From: Acidimicrobiia bacterium
Lineage (GTDB): Bacteria; Actinomycetota; Acidimicrobiia; Spongiisociales; UBA5794
Reading direction: 5' to 3'
Length of the DNA stretch: 64,000 nucleotides
NCBI GenBank assembly: GCA_030065575.1
Contig: JASJDZ010000004.1
Location: 1-64,000, forward strand
Part shown: piece after piece, positions 42,709 to 54,260 of the stretch
Layout: every line of letters begins with the position of its first letter
How positions within the stretch are numbered: the first letter of the stretch is position 1
Position numbers and translations under genes: made by a program
Notes under the pieces: generated by a model
What the model was told of the DNA's origin: nothing
What the model saw: only the letters and a program-made list of their open reading frames with translations
The model's database searches: none

Positions 42709-43863
42709 GTGAGCGAGATGTACGTCTCGGGCCAGTCGGGTATCGGCCGTTTGATCGAAGCGTTGGCCGAAAGGGGCCATCGCGTAATCGGGCCGGTAGT
42801 CCGCAATCAGGCCCTCGTCTACGACGAGATCGAAGGGGTCGAGGATCTTCCGAAAGGGTGGACGGATCTGCAGGAGCCGGGCAAATACCGCCTCGAGCGC
42901 CGCGGTGACGAGAAGCTCTTCGGTTATGTAGTCGGCCCCTCGAGTTGGAAGCAGTACCTCAACCCCCCGGAGGAAGTTCTCTGGTCCGGCACGATCGGGC
43001 CGGACGGATTCCAGACCGACCCACCCCCGGAGCCACCGTTGTACGCATTCTTCGGTGTCCGTCCGTGTGAGCTGGCAGCTCTGGCCATTCTCGACAACGT
43101 CTACACGACAACCGACGGGGTACCCACATTCGGCGGGTATACCGCAACTCGCGAGAAGGCCTTCATCGTTGCGGTGAACTGCTCAGATCCAGGTGGCAAC
43201 TGCTTCTGCGTCTCGATGGACACGGGCCCGACGGCCAAGGCGGGATACGACATCTCGATAACCGAGGTCGCCCACAGCGGCAACATGCGCTACTTGCTGA
43301 GTAGCGGCAGCGCAGCCGGTGCCGAAGTACTGGCCGGCCTTGGTGGATTGGACGAGGCCAGCTCTGATGAGATCGAGGCCGGTGACGCCGTCCTCGCCAG
43401 GGCAGCCGAGATGATGGGGAGGGAGCTCGACACGAACGACCTGCCCGACCTCTTGAAGGGCAACGTTCTCAACCCACGGTGGGCGAGCGTTGGCGATCGC
43501 TGTCTGGCTTGCGCCAACTGCACGATGGTGTGCCCTACCTGTTTCTGCAATACCGTTGACGACAACCTTTCTCTCGACGGTACTCATGCCACTCGTACCC
43601 GCAAGTGGGACTCGTGCTTCACCCTCGGCTTCTCGTACATGCACGGACAGCCGATGCGCGAAGCGGTCAGCTCCCGCTACAGGCAGTGGATCACCCACAA
43701 GCTGTCCAGTTGGGTGGACCAGTTCGGCGAGATGGGCTGCGTTGGTTGTGGCCGCTGCATCACCTGGTGCCCGGTCGGGATCGACATCACCCACGAGGCC
43801 GGGGCGATCCGTCGTGGCGACCTGCGCGACACCCATATCACGGTGGGAGGTCACTCATCATGA
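42709..43863 (+). CDS. group 3b [NiFe]-hydrogenase/sulfhydrogenase iron-sulfur (beta) subunit
   Basis: Electron-transfer subunit of a soluble NAD(P)-linked hydrogenase. A 384-aa protein with an N-terminal domain of the HydB/AsrA type ([26 protein letters not shown]) and two C-terminal 4Fe-4S motifs, [16 protein letters not shown] and [16 protein letters not shown]. In related enzymes this subunit may also reduce sulfur or polysulfide. GTG start with GAGAGGAG 8 nt upstream. The stop overlaps the next ATG (ATGA). First of six genes in one operon. Confidence 0.92.
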   Translation: MSEMYVSGQSGIGRLIEALAERGHRVIGPVVRNQALVYDEIEGVEDLPKGWTDLQEPGKYRLERRGDEKLFGYVVGPSSWKQYLNPPEEVLWSGTIGPDGFQTDPPPEPPLYAFFGVRPCELAALAILDNVYTTTDGVPTFGGYTATREKAFIVAVNCSDPGGNCFCVSMDTGPTAKAGYDISITEVAHSGNMRYLLSSGSAAGAEVLAGLGGLDEASSDEIEAGDAVLARAAEMMGRELDTNDLPDLLKGNVLNPRWASVGDRCLACANCTMVCPTCFCNTVDDNLSLDGTHATRTRKWDSCFTLGFSYMHGQPMREAVSSRYRQWITHKLSSWVDQFGEMGCVGCGRCITWCPVGIDITHEAGAIRRGDLRDTHITVGGHSS

Positions 43864-44327
43864 CCGAAAACAACCTGGTCAAAGCCCTGGCCGAGCACGA
43901 GTTCTTCGCCGATCTGAGCGCGGAAAGCCTGACTGCCCTGGCATCAATCGCCGAGGTGATCGAGGTCGAGCCGCACACGATGATCTTCGAAGAGGGTGGT
44001 CACGCTGATGCCGCGTATGCGATTGTCGATGGCTCCGTAGCTCTCGAGATGAACATGGCCCACCGGGCCCATCACATTGTCCAGACTCTGCATCGCGGAG
44101 AGATGCTCGGTTGGGGGTGGTTATTCCCACCACATCGCTGGGCGTTCAGCGCCCTCGTTCTCGACACGACCCAGCTGATCCGCTTTGACGGCGAGAAGAT
44201 GCGGTCGCTCTGGGATGAGGATCGTGAGTTTGGCTACGAGATGATGAAGCGGTTCGCTCACGTGATGACCGACCGCCTGGCGGCAACTCGACTCCAGTTG
44301 GTGGATTTTTATGCAGACCGTTACTAA
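43860..44327 (+). CDS. cyclic-nucleotide-binding-domain protein of the hydrogenase operon
   Basis: A 155-aa protein that is essentially one CRP-type cNMP-binding beta-roll (HEFFADLSAESLTALASIAEVIEVEPHTMIFEEGG, AYAIVDGSVALEM, then GEMLGWGWLFPPHRWAFSALVLDT) and a final helix; no DNA-binding domain follows. The phosphate-binding cassette is atypical: Glu and Arg are present but the residue after Arg is Trp. Translationally coupled to its neighbours (4-nt and 17-nt overlaps), so it is probably a stoichiometric regulatory or structural hydrogenase component. The track start at 43605 is too early. Confidence 0.88.
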   Translation: MTENNLVKALAEHEFFADLSAESLTALASIAEVIEVEPHTMIFEEGGHADAAYAIVDGSVALEMNMAHRAHHIVQTLHRGEMLGWGWLFPPHRWAFSALVLDTTQLIRFDGEKMRSLWDEDREFGYEMMKRFAHVMTDRLAATRLQLVDFYADRY

Positions 44328-45159
44328 CCCCGCAGTCATCGATCAGATGACACCGGTACCGTTCCGCGTGCGGAGCGTGCGGGAGGAACTCTCGCACACG
44401 TTCACACTCGAGCTCGAACCCCCCAATGGCGCTTTTGAGTTCCTTCCCGGGCAGTTCACGATGGTGTATGCGTTCGGGATCGGCGAGGTGCCCATCTCGA
44501 TCAGCAGCAGCTCTTCGAACCAGGGAACGATCCTGCAGACCATCCGCCGCACCGGCGCGGTCACCCATGCCCTCGGTCACCTCAAGTCGGGTGACTATGT
44601 CGGGATCCGGGGACCGTATGGCGTGCCGTGGCCGATGGATGAGATCAAGGGGCGCGACTTGCTGATCATCGGCGGCGGGATTGGTCTCGCTCCACTTCGG
44701 CCGGCGATCTATCACGCCCTGGAGAATCGTGACGACTACGAGCGGGTCGTGGTTCTATACGGAACCCGCACCCCCAACGAGATCCTCTTCGAGGAGGAGC
44801 TGGGCAAGTGGGGTGCTCGCACTGACTGCACCACGATGGTCACCGTCGACGCCGCCGACCGCGGCTGGAACGGCGCCGTCGGCGTGGTAACTCGCCTGAT
44901 CGGGCGGGTTGGTTTCGATGCGGCCAACACAACGGCCCTCGTCTGTGGCCCCGAGATCATGATGACGGTTACTGCAGAGCGACTCATGGAAGTCCACAGC
45001 ATGGCCCCCGAGAACATCTACATAACCATGGAGCGCAACATGAAGTGTGCGATCGGGGTATGTGGCCACTGCCAGTTTGGCGCCAAGTTCATCTGCACCG
45101 ATGGGGCGGTGTTCCCGTACCCAGAAGTCGAAGAGCTGTTCGATGTGAAGGGAGTGTGA
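44311..45159 (+). CDS. hydrogenase FAD/NAD(P)-binding (gamma) subunit
   Basis: Flavin reductase subunit that exchanges electrons with NAD(P). A 282-aa ferredoxin-NADP-reductase-fold protein: FAD domain ([21 protein letters not shown]), NAD(P)-binding [13 protein letters not shown] and [13 protein letters not shown], then a C-terminal 2Fe-2S binding region [17 protein letters not shown] as in HydG and dihydroorotate dehydrogenase electron-transfer subunits. ATG at 44311 overlaps the cNMP gene by 17 nt; ATG at 44347 is a later alternative. Confidence 0.93.
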   Translation: MQTVTNPAVIDQMTPVPFRVRSVREELSHTFTLELEPPNGAFEFLPGQFTMVYAFGIGEVPISISSSSSNQGTILQTIRRTGAVTHALGHLKSGDYVGIRGPYGVPWPMDEIKGRDLLIIGGGIGLAPLRPAIYHALENRDDYERVVVLYGTRTPNEILFEEELGKWGARTDCTTMVTVDAADRGWNGAVGVVTRLIGRVGFDAANTTALVCGPEIMMTVTAERLMEVHSMAPENIYITMERNMKCAIGVCGHCQFGAKFICTDGAVFPYPEVEELFDVKGV

Positions 45160-45160
45160 G

Positions 45161-45952
45161 ATGGCCCTACCGAAACTTGCGGTATACAAATTCGCATCAT
45201 GTGACGGATGCCAGCTCAGCATTCTCGACGTCGAGGACCTGCTCCTGGACATCGCGAGCGTCGTCCACATCGCCAACTTCCCGGAGGCCTCGCGTGAGGT
45301 GGTCGAGGGACCGTACGACCTGACTCTGGTCGAGGGATCGATATCGACACCGCACGATGCCGAGCGGATCCATGAGATCAGGCGCCAGTCGAAGTACCTG
45401 GTGACGATCGGAGCCTGTGCCACAGCTGGTGGCATCCAGGCCCTGAAGAACTGGAAGGACACCGACCTGTTCATGTCGACGGTGTACGCCCATCCGGAGT
45501 ACCTGGAGACGCTGGAAACGTCGACCCCGATCAAGAACCATGTCGAAGTCAACTTCGAGTTGCGGGGATGCCCCGTAGACAAGATGGCGCTGGTCGAGGT
45601 GGTCGCTGCGTTCGTGCAGGGACGTCGTCCCAACATCCCCGAGTACAGCGTTTGCGTCGAGTGCAAGCGCAAAGGCACACCGTGCGTCATGGTTAGCCAC
45701 GGCACACCGTGTCTCGGCCCGGTCACTCAGGCCGGCTGCGGCGCTCTCTGTCCGTCATACAACCGTGGCTGCTACGGCTGCTTCGGCCCGATGGAGAGCC
45801 CGAACACCGAGATGCTGGCGGCTGCCTGGCAGCGGTTAGGCGCCTCGCATCGGGACCTGGTTGATGCCTTCCGAGGCTTCAACGCATACGCAGAGCCTTT
45901 CCGCATCACGAGCGATCACCATGAAGCGCTCGCCGTGGCGAAGGGAGAGTGA
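45161..45952 (+). CDS. [NiFe]-hydrogenase small (delta) subunit
   Basis: 263-aa small subunit carrying the proximal 4Fe-4S cluster ([14 protein letters not shown]14 and C17; [16 protein letters not shown]) and further C-terminal Cys-rich segments ([37 protein letters not shown]) for additional clusters. Size and arrangement match HydD of group 3b. ATG one base after the gamma-subunit stop. Its stop overlaps an upstream GTG of the large-subunit frame. Confidence 0.94.
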   Translation: MALPKLAVYKFASCDGCQLSILDVEDLLLDIASVVHIANFPEASREVVEGPYDLTLVEGSISTPHDAERIHEIRRQSKYLVTIGACATAGGIQALKNWKDTDLFMSTVYAHPEYLETLETSTPIKNHVEVNFELRGCPVDKMALVEVVAAFVQGRRPNIPEYSVCVECKRKGTPCVMVSHGTPCLGPVTQAGCGALCPSYNRGCYGCFGPMESPNTEMLAAAWQRLGASHRDLVDAFRGFNAYAEPFRITSDHHEALAVAKGE

Positions 45953-45954
45953 TC

Positions 45955-47256
45955 ATGACTGATGTCAGAAAGATCGATGTCGACTACATCGCCCGAGTCG
46001 AGGGCGAAGGCGAGATGCACGTCAAAGTCGTTGACGGTGTCATCGAGGATGTGTGGTTCGGCATCTTCGAGCCTCCCCGGTTCTACGAGGCATTCATGGT
46101 GGGCCGCCCCTACGCGGAGGCCCCCGACATAACCGCCCGCATCTGCGGCATCTGCCCGGTGGCGTATCAGATGAGCTCCGTCCATGCGATGGAGTACGCA
46201 TTTGGCGCCTCGGTCACGGGTCAGCTGCGAGCGCTGCGGCGGCTGCTCTACTGCGGTGAGTGGATCGAGAGCCACATCCTCCACATGTTCCTGCTGCACG
46301 CACCCGATTTCCTCGGGTACGAGAGCGCAGTGCACATGGCGGCCGATCACAAGGACATAGTTGAGCTCGGCCTGCGGATGAAGAAGGCCGGCAACGCCAT
46401 CGTCACCGTGGTTGGTGGTCGGGAGATCCATCCGATCAATGTGAAGGTCGGCGGCTTCTACCGGGCACCTACGAAGAAGGAGCTCGAAGCGCTGGTCCCC
46501 GAGCTGGAGTGGTCAAGGGACGCTTGCATCGAAACGATCAAGCTCGTCTCCGGGTTCACGTTCCCGAACGTGGAGCAGGATTTCGAGTTCGTCTCCATGA
46601 GCCATCCGCTCGAGTACCCGTTCAACGAAGGCCGCATCGTGTCCAACAAGGGGCTCGACATCGCGGTTTCGGAGTGGAACGACTACTTCATCGAGGACCA
46701 CGTCGAACGGTCGAATGCGTTGCATTCGACGATCCGGGAACGCGGCGCATATCACGTCGGCCCACTGGCGCGCTATGCGCTCAACTACGAAAAGCTCACC
46801 CCGGCTTGCCGGGACATCGCTTCGGAGGTGGGTCTCGGCCCGATCGAGCTCAATCCGTTCAAGAGCATCATCGTGCGCGGTGTGGAGACGCTGTATGCCA
46901 TCGAGGAGGCGCTACGGCTGATCGACCAGTACGAAGAGCCGGCCAAGCCGAGTGTGGAGCTGAACGTTCACGCCGGTGTCGGTCACGGGGCGTCGGAGGC
47001 TCCACGTGGCTTGCTCTATCACCGGTACGAGCTGGACAGCAACGGTCGCATCCTGAAAGCGCAGATCGTGCCGCCGACGGCACAGAACCAGCTGACCATC
47101 GAGGACGACCTTCGTGTGGTCCTAGAGCGATCGCTGGATATGCCCGACGATGAGCTGACCTGGCTGCTCGAACAGTCGATCCGCAACTACGACCCGTGCA
47201 TTTCGTGTGCGACCCACTTCCTCAAGCTCAAAATCGAGCGGATCAGCACGAAGTAG
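45955..47256 (+). CDS. [NiFe]-hydrogenase large (alpha) subunit, group 3b-like
   Basis: Catalytic Ni-Fe subunit, 433 aa. L1 motif [23 protein letters not shown] near residue 60 and L2 motif DPCISCATH near the C-terminus provide the four Cys ligands. Twelve residues after the His ([12 protein letters not shown]) form the peptide removed during maturation. Sequence context with the FAD and beta subunits indicates a bidirectional, cytoplasmic group 3b enzyme. ATG at 45955 with GGGAG 7 nt upstream is preferred; GTG at 45949 overlaps the preceding stop. Confidence 0.95.
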   Translation: MTDVRKIDVDYIARVEGEGEMHVKVVDGVIEDVWFGIFEPPRFYEAFMVGRPYAEAPDITARICGICPVAYQMSSVHAMEYAFGASVTGQLRALRRLLYCGEWIESHILHMFLLHAPDFLGYESAVHMAADHKDIVELGLRMKKAGNAIVTVVGGREIHPINVKVGGFYRAPTKKELEALVPELEWSRDACIETIKLVSGFTFPNVEQDFEFVSMSHPLEYPFNEGRIVSNKGLDIAVSEWNDYFIEDHVERSNALHSTIRERGAYHVGPLARYALNYEKLTPACRDIASEVGLGPIELNPFKSIIVRGVETLYAIEEALRLIDQYEEPAKPSVELNVHAGVGHGASEAPRGLLYHRYELDSNGRILKAQIVPPTAQNQLTIEDDLRVVLERSLDMPDDELTWLLEQSIRNYDPCISCATHFLKLKIERISTK

Positions 47257-47260
47257 CGGG

Positions 47261-47713
47261 ATGGTGACGGAAGCTGTCGTCATCGGCGTCGGCAATCGCT
47301 GGCGCCGGGACGACGCAGCAGGACTGGAGGTCGTCGATGCGCTGCGGGGGCGCGTCGACGACTCGGTCGTCTTGGTAGAGAGCGACGGGGAGCCAACCCG
47401 GCTGCTCGATGCATTTGAGCTGGCCCCTCGAGTGATCATGATCGATGCCGTCGTCACTGGGGGAGAGCCGGGCACCGTGCATCGATTCACCGATGAGCAG
47501 CTGCCCGACGGCATGGGGATCGGCCAGTCGAGCCATCTCGTCCAGCTGTACGAGACGATCGCTCTCGGCAAGCTGCTCGACAGACTTCCCAACGGCCTGG
47601 TACTCATCGGGATCGAGGCGATCGACTTCGACAACGGCGAGGGCATGACCGACGCCGTTGCAACCGGCGTGGCCGATGCGGTGGAGGATGTGCTCGCAGA
47701 GTTGGCTCCGTAG
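47261..47713 (+). CDS. hydrogenase maturation protease (HycI/HyhP-type)
   Basis: A 150-aa endopeptidase that trims the large subunit's C-terminus after nickel insertion. GVGNRWRRDDAAGLEV is the family's GxGNxxxxDDxxG start, and metal-binding residues are expected at the Asp pair, at Asp in VIMIDAV and at His in SSHLVQLYE. The ATG lies 4 nt after the large subunit. No other hyp genes (hypA-F) occur in the window, so they must lie elsewhere. Confidence 0.92.
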   Translation: MVTEAVVIGVGNRWRRDDAAGLEVVDALRGRVDDSVVLVESDGEPTRLLDAFELAPRVIMIDAVVTGGEPGTVHRFTDEQLPDGMGIGQSSHLVQLYETIALGKLLDRLPNGLVLIGIEAIDFDNGEGMTDAVATGVADAVEDVLAELAP

Positions 47714-47750
47714 GGCCGTTCGGTGTTGCCGGTGACAGCCCTTCCCTCTC

Positions 47751-47800
47751 GGTTCTGGCGGATCTGAGGCCCATATATGGGCCTGGTGTACGTCAAAACG
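47751..47800. repeat. palindromic repeat R5
   Basis: 50 nt, the first of a tandem pair; core AGGCCCATATATGGGCCT is a perfect 18-bp palindrome, outer arms imperfect (GGTTCTGGCG, CGTCAAAACG). Nearly identical to R6. Confidence 0.88.
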
Positions 47801-47820
47801 AGGCAGTGTGCATCAGCTTT

Positions 47821-47870
47821 CGTTCTTGCGGATCTGAGGCCCATATATGGGCCTGGTGTACGCCAAAACG
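47821..47870. repeat. palindromic repeat R6
   Basis: 50 nt, with the same 18-bp core as R5 and arms CGTTCTTGCG/CGCCAAAACG, which link the R1/R3 arm type with the R2/R4 type. Starts 70 bp after R5, 13 nt from the ABC gene stop. Confidence 0.88.
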
Positions 47871-47882
47871 GAGAGGGCCTCC

Positions 47883-48680
47883 CTAACCCTTGGGGGGCTC
47901 GACGCCGTTCTGCCGGGTAGGGATGACGGCCAGCTGTTCGTCGATCCATACGATGTTGACCGTGGCGTCGTAGTGCACCCGGATCGTCTCCTCGGTGAGC
48001 ACCTGCTGCGGAGGGCCGCTTGCCACCAGCTCACCCTCCGAGAGCAGCGCCAGCCGGTCACAGAACTGGGCAGCCAATGTGAGGTCGTGAATCGCCGCCA
48101 CCACCGTCAGCCCACGAAGCGAGCGCATCCCGTCGATCACCTCCAGCACCTGCTGCTGGTTGCCCACATCCAGCGCGGACGTAGGCTCGTCGAGCAATAG
48201 GATCTCCGGCTCCTGAGCCAGCGCCCGGGCCAGCACCACCCGCTGCAGCTCGCCACCCGAGAGCGTCGACATGTCACGATGGCTCAACTCGGCCACGCCC
48301 ATCTCGTCCAGCGTACGGATGGCAATCTCGACATCGTGCTTGCCTTCGGACGCGAAGTAGCTCAAGTGTGGGGTTCGACCCAGCAGCACGTAGGTGAACG
48401 CATCCATGCCCGGCGGGATGATCGGACGCTGGGGAACCAACGCCACCCGCCGCGCCCGCTCCCCCGCCGAGAGGCCGCCGAGATCATCCCCATCGACACG
48501 AACACTTCCGAACGAGTCAACGAGCCCGACCACGGCCCGCAACAGGGTGGTCTTGCCTGCACCATTGGGCCCGATCAGCCCCAGCCACTCCCCCGGGTCG
48601 ACGGTCAGGTCGACACCGGTGAGCAATACGGAGCGATCGATCTCTACACCGAGGCTGTGAACGGAGAGTCGTGTCGTCAC
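47883..48680 (-). CDS. btuD: vitamin B12 ABC importer ATP-binding protein
   Basis: 265-aa ABC ATPase powering a FecCD-type importer. Walker A GPNGAGKTT, signature LSGGELQR, Walker B ILLLDEPTSALD, switch His in AAIHDLTLA. The GTG start overlaps the permease TGA (GTGA). The BtuD name rests on the cobalamin riboswitch in front of the operon; by sequence alone it could serve siderophore uptake. Confidence 0.88.
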   Translation of the reverse strand: MTTRLSVHSLGVEIDRSVLLTGVDLTVDPGEWLGLIGPNGAGKTTLLRAVVGLVDSFGSVRVDGDDLGGLSAGERARRVALVPQRPIIPPGMDAFTYVLLGRTPHLSYFASEGKHDVEIAIRTLDEMGVAELSHRDMSTLSGGELQRVVLARALAQEPEILLLDEPTSALDVGNQQQVLEVIDGMRSLRGLTVVAAIHDLTLAAQFCDRLALLSEGELVASGPPQQVLTEETIRVHYDATVNIVWIDEQLAVIPTRQNGVEPPKG

Positions 48681-49729
48681 ATCACCCTCCGCGAGGTCCG
48701 CAGCACCAGGACAAAGAACGGTGCGCCCAGGAAGGCCGTCACGACACCGATCGGAACCTCAGCCGGAGCGAGGACCGACCGGGCCACGATGTCGGCCAGC
48801 ACCAGAAAGGCGCCGCCGAGCAAGGCCGACAGAGGCAATACCCGCCGATACGACGTACCGGCTACGAGTCGCACCGCATGAGGCACGATGATCCCGACAA
48901 AACCAATCAGCCCGGCAACTGCCACCGCCGCGGCTGCACCGAGGGTGGCCGAACCGACCACGATCAGGCGGGTCCGACCCACCTGCAGCCCGAGCGACGA
49001 AGCCTCTTCATCGCCAACCGACATCACGTCAAGGGCCCTGCGATGCGCGAAGATGCCGACTGCGCTGATGAGCACGTAGGGCAGGATGAGCTCGAATTCG
49101 GACCAGCCGGTGGTGACCAACCGGCCGAGGATCCAGTCGTAGACTTCGCGCAGGGTCTCAGCATTGCGTTGTTGCACAAACGTCTGGATTGCGGTGAGGA
49201 AGGCGGCGACGGCAACACCGGCGAGAATCAGCGATGTCACCGTTCGAGCCCCGCCGACGGTCCGCCCCAGGCCGTAGCTCAGCAGTACCCCCAAGATCGC
49301 GCCGACGAAAGCCGCCGCCGGGATGATCGGCACGATGCTGTCTGCGCCGGCACCGGCGTAGACAATCGCCAAGGTCGCGCCAAGCCCGGCCCCTGCAGCC
49401 ACGCCCAGGAGATACGGGTCTGCCAGCGGGTTGCGAAAAACGCCCTGATAGGCGGCACCGCTCAGCGAGAGGGCAGCACCAACCAGCACGGCCAGGAAGA
49501 CCCGAGGGAAGCGGACAACCTCGAGGATGCCCAGCTCCAGCTCGGACAGATCCGTCGCCAGTTCGATGCCCGGCAACAGGCTCACCAGCACCTTGGTTGC
49601 ATCAACGAACCCGATGCTGGCGGGGCCAACCATGGCCCCGATGAGGATCGCACCGAACAGGATGGCGAACGCACCGAGCCACCACTTCCAGCCGACGGCG
49701 GGAGCAGCGAGCTCGGTGCGAGCGGCCAT
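48677..49729 (-). CDS. btuC: vitamin B12 ABC importer permease (FecCD family)
   Basis: 350-aa polytopic permease of the FecCD/BtuC family, about ten helices. Typical segments are LPRVFLAVLVGAALSLSGAAYQGVFRNPLADPYLLGVAAGAGLGA, LLSYGLGR, and the C-terminal GLIGFVGIIVPHAVRLVAG with the L-loop glycine that contacts the ATPase. Start codon shares one base with the stop of the binding-protein gene. Probably forms a BtuC2D2 complex with the next gene. Confidence 0.9.
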   Translation of the reverse strand: MAARTELAAPAVGWKWWLGAFAILFGAILIGAMVGPASIGFVDATKVLVSLLPGIELATDLSELELGILEVVRFPRVFLAVLVGAALSLSGAAYQGVFRNPLADPYLLGVAAGAGLGATLAIVYAGAGADSIVPIIPAAAFVGAILGVLLSYGLGRTVGGARTVTSLILAGVAVAAFLTAIQTFVQQRNAETLREVYDWILGRLVTTGWSEFELILPYVLISAVGIFAHRRALDVMSVGDEEASSLGLQVGRTRLIVVGSATLGAAAAVAVAGLIGFVGIIVPHAVRLVAGTSYRRVLPLSALLGGAFLVLADIVARSVLAPAEVPIGVVTAFLGAPFFVLVLRTSRRVM

Positions 49730-50742
49730 CAGGCGTCGACCTCTAGCTCGATAATGGCGTCGGCTACAGCCTGCATGAGCTCGACCACCCGGGGGCCCCA
49801 GCGAGAGGCGACGTCATCGTTGAGCTCGACTACGGAGCCTCGCCCAACTGCCGTCAATGCCTCCCATCCCGGCCGTTCGGCCAGGGTCTCCGTCGACATG
49901 CCGCAGCAGATCGTGTCGGCGAGGAGGATCAGATCGGGGTCCTGTTCGAGGATGTACTCCTCGGCCAGCTGCGGATACCCAAAAGAGCCCTCTCCCACCT
50001 CATCGGCGATGTTGACCAAACCCATCGACGCATAGACCTGGCCGATGAATGTCTCGCTGGTCACCGAGTAGAAGGTGTTGTCGAGCTCGTGATAGAAGGT
50101 GACACCTTCCTCCGTGTCGGGCAGCGATTCGAGAACTGCCGTCACGTCGGCTTGCATGTTGGCGACGAGTTCGGCGGCATTGGCAATGTGCCCGGTGGCA
50201 GCGCCAAGCTGCTCAATCTGCGCATAGACGTCGTCGAACGACTGGGCGGCCGGCAGGATCAATACCGGGATACCCAGCTCGGTGAGGGCACCCATCGAGG
50301 TGCCGTCCCAATCGCCGTCGGTCACCACCAGGTCAGTCTCGAAGCCGACGATCGCCTCGACATTCGGGGCAAAGCCGGTGAGGTCGGTCACCGGGGCATC
50401 GGCTGGGTAATTGGAGAACGCATCGACGGCTACAACCTGGTCGCCGGCTCCGATCGCGTACAGCATCTCGGTGTGGGTTGCCGACATCGAGACAATCCTG
50501 GTCGGCATAGCTTCCAGCTCGATGTCGCCATTGGATGCGGCGATAGTCACCGGGAACGCCGATGGAGCTTCCGTAGCAGTTGGTGCTGCCGTGGTGGTTG
50601 GTGCCGGGGCTGCTGTCGTGCTCGTAGCCGCTGCCTCCGTTGACGGCGGAGCGGGATTCTGCTCTGCGCTCGATGAGTCACCACAAGCTGCGACGAGCAG
50701 CGCAACAGCCGTGACGGCCAGTGCGAATCGGGTCCTATACAA
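49729..50742 (-). CDS. btuF: vitamin B12 ABC importer substrate-binding lipoprotein
   Basis: Extracytoplasmic binding lipoprotein of the BtuF/FepB type. A signal peptide ends in LVAAC, followed by a Thr/Ala/Pro-rich linker (about 50 residues) and the two-lobed binding domain (RIVSMSATHTEMLYAIGAGDQVVAVD, DLVVTDGDW). The ATG at 50751 directly abuts GGAGG, too close to use; TTG at 50742, 8 nt from GGAGG, is the likelier start and gives MYRTRFALAV. Expression is controlled by the cobalamin riboswitch. Confidence 0.88.
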   Translation of the reverse strand: MYRTRFALAVTAVALLVAACGDSSSAEQNPAPPSTEAAATSTTAAPAPTTTAAPTATEAPSAFPVTIAASNGDIELEAMPTRIVSMSATHTEMLYAIGAGDQVVAVDAFSNYPADAPVTDLTGFAPNVEAIVGFETDLVVTDGDWDGTSMGALTELGIPVLILPAAQSFDDVYAQIEQLGAATGHIANAAELVANMQADVTAVLESLPDTEEGVTFYHELDNTFYSVTSETFIGQVYASMGLVNIADEVGEGSFGYPQLAEEYILEQDPDLILLADTICCGMSTETLAERPGWEALTAVGRGSVVELNDDVASRWGPRVVELMQAVADAIIELEVDA

Positions 50743-50748
50743 AAGAAT

Positions 50749-50769
50749 CATCCTCCGTCTCGGAGGATG
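50749..50769 (-). promoter_or_regulatory. RBS-sequestering hairpin of the btuF riboswitch
   Basis: On the minus strand CATCCTCCG-AGA-CGGAGGATG forms a perfect 9-bp hairpin that buries GGAGG, the presumed Shine-Dalgarno. ATTCTTTTG follows, so it could also terminate transcription. Confidence 0.75.
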
Positions 50770-50774
50770 AAGGT

Positions 50775-50925
50775 GCGGGGTCGGCCCGTGCCAACGACGT
50801 CTACCTTCATCCGAGGTTCGATCGTCACCTCAACGACAGGCGGCCTGGCTTACCCCGAGGGGATCACAGTTGCGGGACAGCACCGGACTCTCACCGGATT
50901 TCGCTGCTGAAGAAGCTTCGTTCTA
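50775..50925 (-). ncRNA. cobalamin (B12) riboswitch
   Basis: The minus strand carries the B12 aptamer core: GAAATCCGGTGAGAGTCCGG, then GCTGTCCCGCAACTGT, and AAGCCAGGCCGCCTG. These match the conserved cobalamin-element pattern in order and spacing. The edges given are approximate. It precedes a btuFCD-type operon and a hairpin that hides the RBS, so excess cobalamin would lower importer synthesis. Confidence 0.9.
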
Positions 50926-50980
50926 TGTCCGGGGGAATCTAGCAGACAGCCCTACCGGCCCGCCTGGGCCCTCAGGTTGC

Positions 50981-50986
50981 GATACT
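50981..50986 (+). promoter_or_regulatory. -10 hexamer, leaderless-type, of the DUF2237 gene
   Basis: GATACT (preceded by TGC, extended -10-like) ends 6 nt before the ATG at 50993; no RBS fits. Confidence 0.4.
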
Positions 50987-50992
50987 GAGCCC

Positions 50993-51382
50993 ATGGAGAT
51001 GAACGTATTGGGCACCGAACTCCTCGAATGCAGCACCGATCCGCTCACCGGGTGGTTCCGTGATGGGTCGTGCCGGAGCGATTCAGGCGACCGGGGAAGC
51101 CACACGATCTGTGCGGTCATGACGGAGGAGTTCCTCGATCACCAGCGCAGCATCGGCAATGACCTGACGACGGCGATGCCCCAATACCGGTTTCCGGGGT
51201 TGCAGCCCGGCGATCGCTGGTGTGTGACCGCACCCAATTGGGCCCTTGCTCATCAGGCGGGAGCGGCAGCTCCCGTAGTCCTCGAGGCCACCAACGCGAG
51301 TGTGCTGTCCATTGTGCCTCTGGAGGTGCTCGAGCAGCATGCGGTCGACGTCCCACCCGATCCCCGAGTCCTTCTCGAGTAG
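50993..51382 (+). CDS. DUF2237 family protein
   Basis: A 129-aa soluble protein with the DUF2237 pattern: NVLGTELLECSTDPLTGWFRDGSC, HTICAVMTEEFLDHQRSIGNDL, FPGLQPGDRWCVTAPNWALAH and a C-terminal LEATNASVLSIVPLEVLEQHA. Several conserved Cys suggest metal binding or redox function, but none is proven. ATG at 50993 (or 50999) is used because the track's upstream extension runs into the riboswitch. Confidence 0.88.
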   Translation: MEMNVLGTELLECSTDPLTGWFRDGSCRSDSGDRGSHTICAVMTEEFLDHQRSIGNDLTTAMPQYRFPGLQPGDRWCVTAPNWALAHQAGAAAPVVLEATNASVLSIVPLEVLEQHAVDVPPDPRVLLE

Positions 51383-51491
51383 GTGCTCCGCGCCAACCTC
51401 GTCCCGCGCCGAACTTGTGTGCCGCTTTTTCCGACGCGAGACATCGGGCACTGATATCTTCCGATAGGAGGAGTCGCAGATCAACGAACTC

Positions 51492-51520
51492 TTGACAGAG
51501 TCCAAAGTTTGATTGAGTAT
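51492..51520 (+). promoter_or_regulatory. leaderless-type promoter of furA-katG
   Basis: TTGACA at 51492-51497 and GAGTAT at 51515-51520 are 17 nt apart, and the -10 ends 6 nt before the ATG at 51527. The AT-rich stretch between could also hold a Fur-type operator, though no clear palindrome was seen. Confidence 0.5.
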
Positions 51521-51526
51521 GGCCCG

Positions 51527-54203
<2,677 letters not shown>

Positions 54204-54219
54204 TACGAGGAACCTGACT

Positions 54220-54249
54220 CGGTCGGGGGAGTAACCCCTCCCCCGACCG
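54220..54249 (+). terminator. hairpin between katG and the convergent lipoprotein gene
   Basis: A perfect 12-bp stem CGGTCGGGGGAG with its complement around TAACCC. No T-tract; placed to terminate katG or both converging transcripts. Confidence 0.6.
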
Positions 54250-54260
54250 GCACCCTCCAG

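Noticed and set aside
47751-47870. Short CRISPR-like array from R5/R6
   Set aside because: Only two 50-bp units, strongly palindromic, with related copies dispersed at other loci and no cas genes.
47122-47949. 275-aa minus-strand ORF across R5 and R6
   Set aside because: It runs through both palindromic repeats and antisense to the large hydrogenase subunit end; repeated peptide GPQIR is just the translated repeat.
48671-50035. 454-aa plus-strand ORF opposite btuC/btuF
   Set aside because: Antisense to recognised ABC transporter genes; Gln/Asp/Arg-rich shadow composition.
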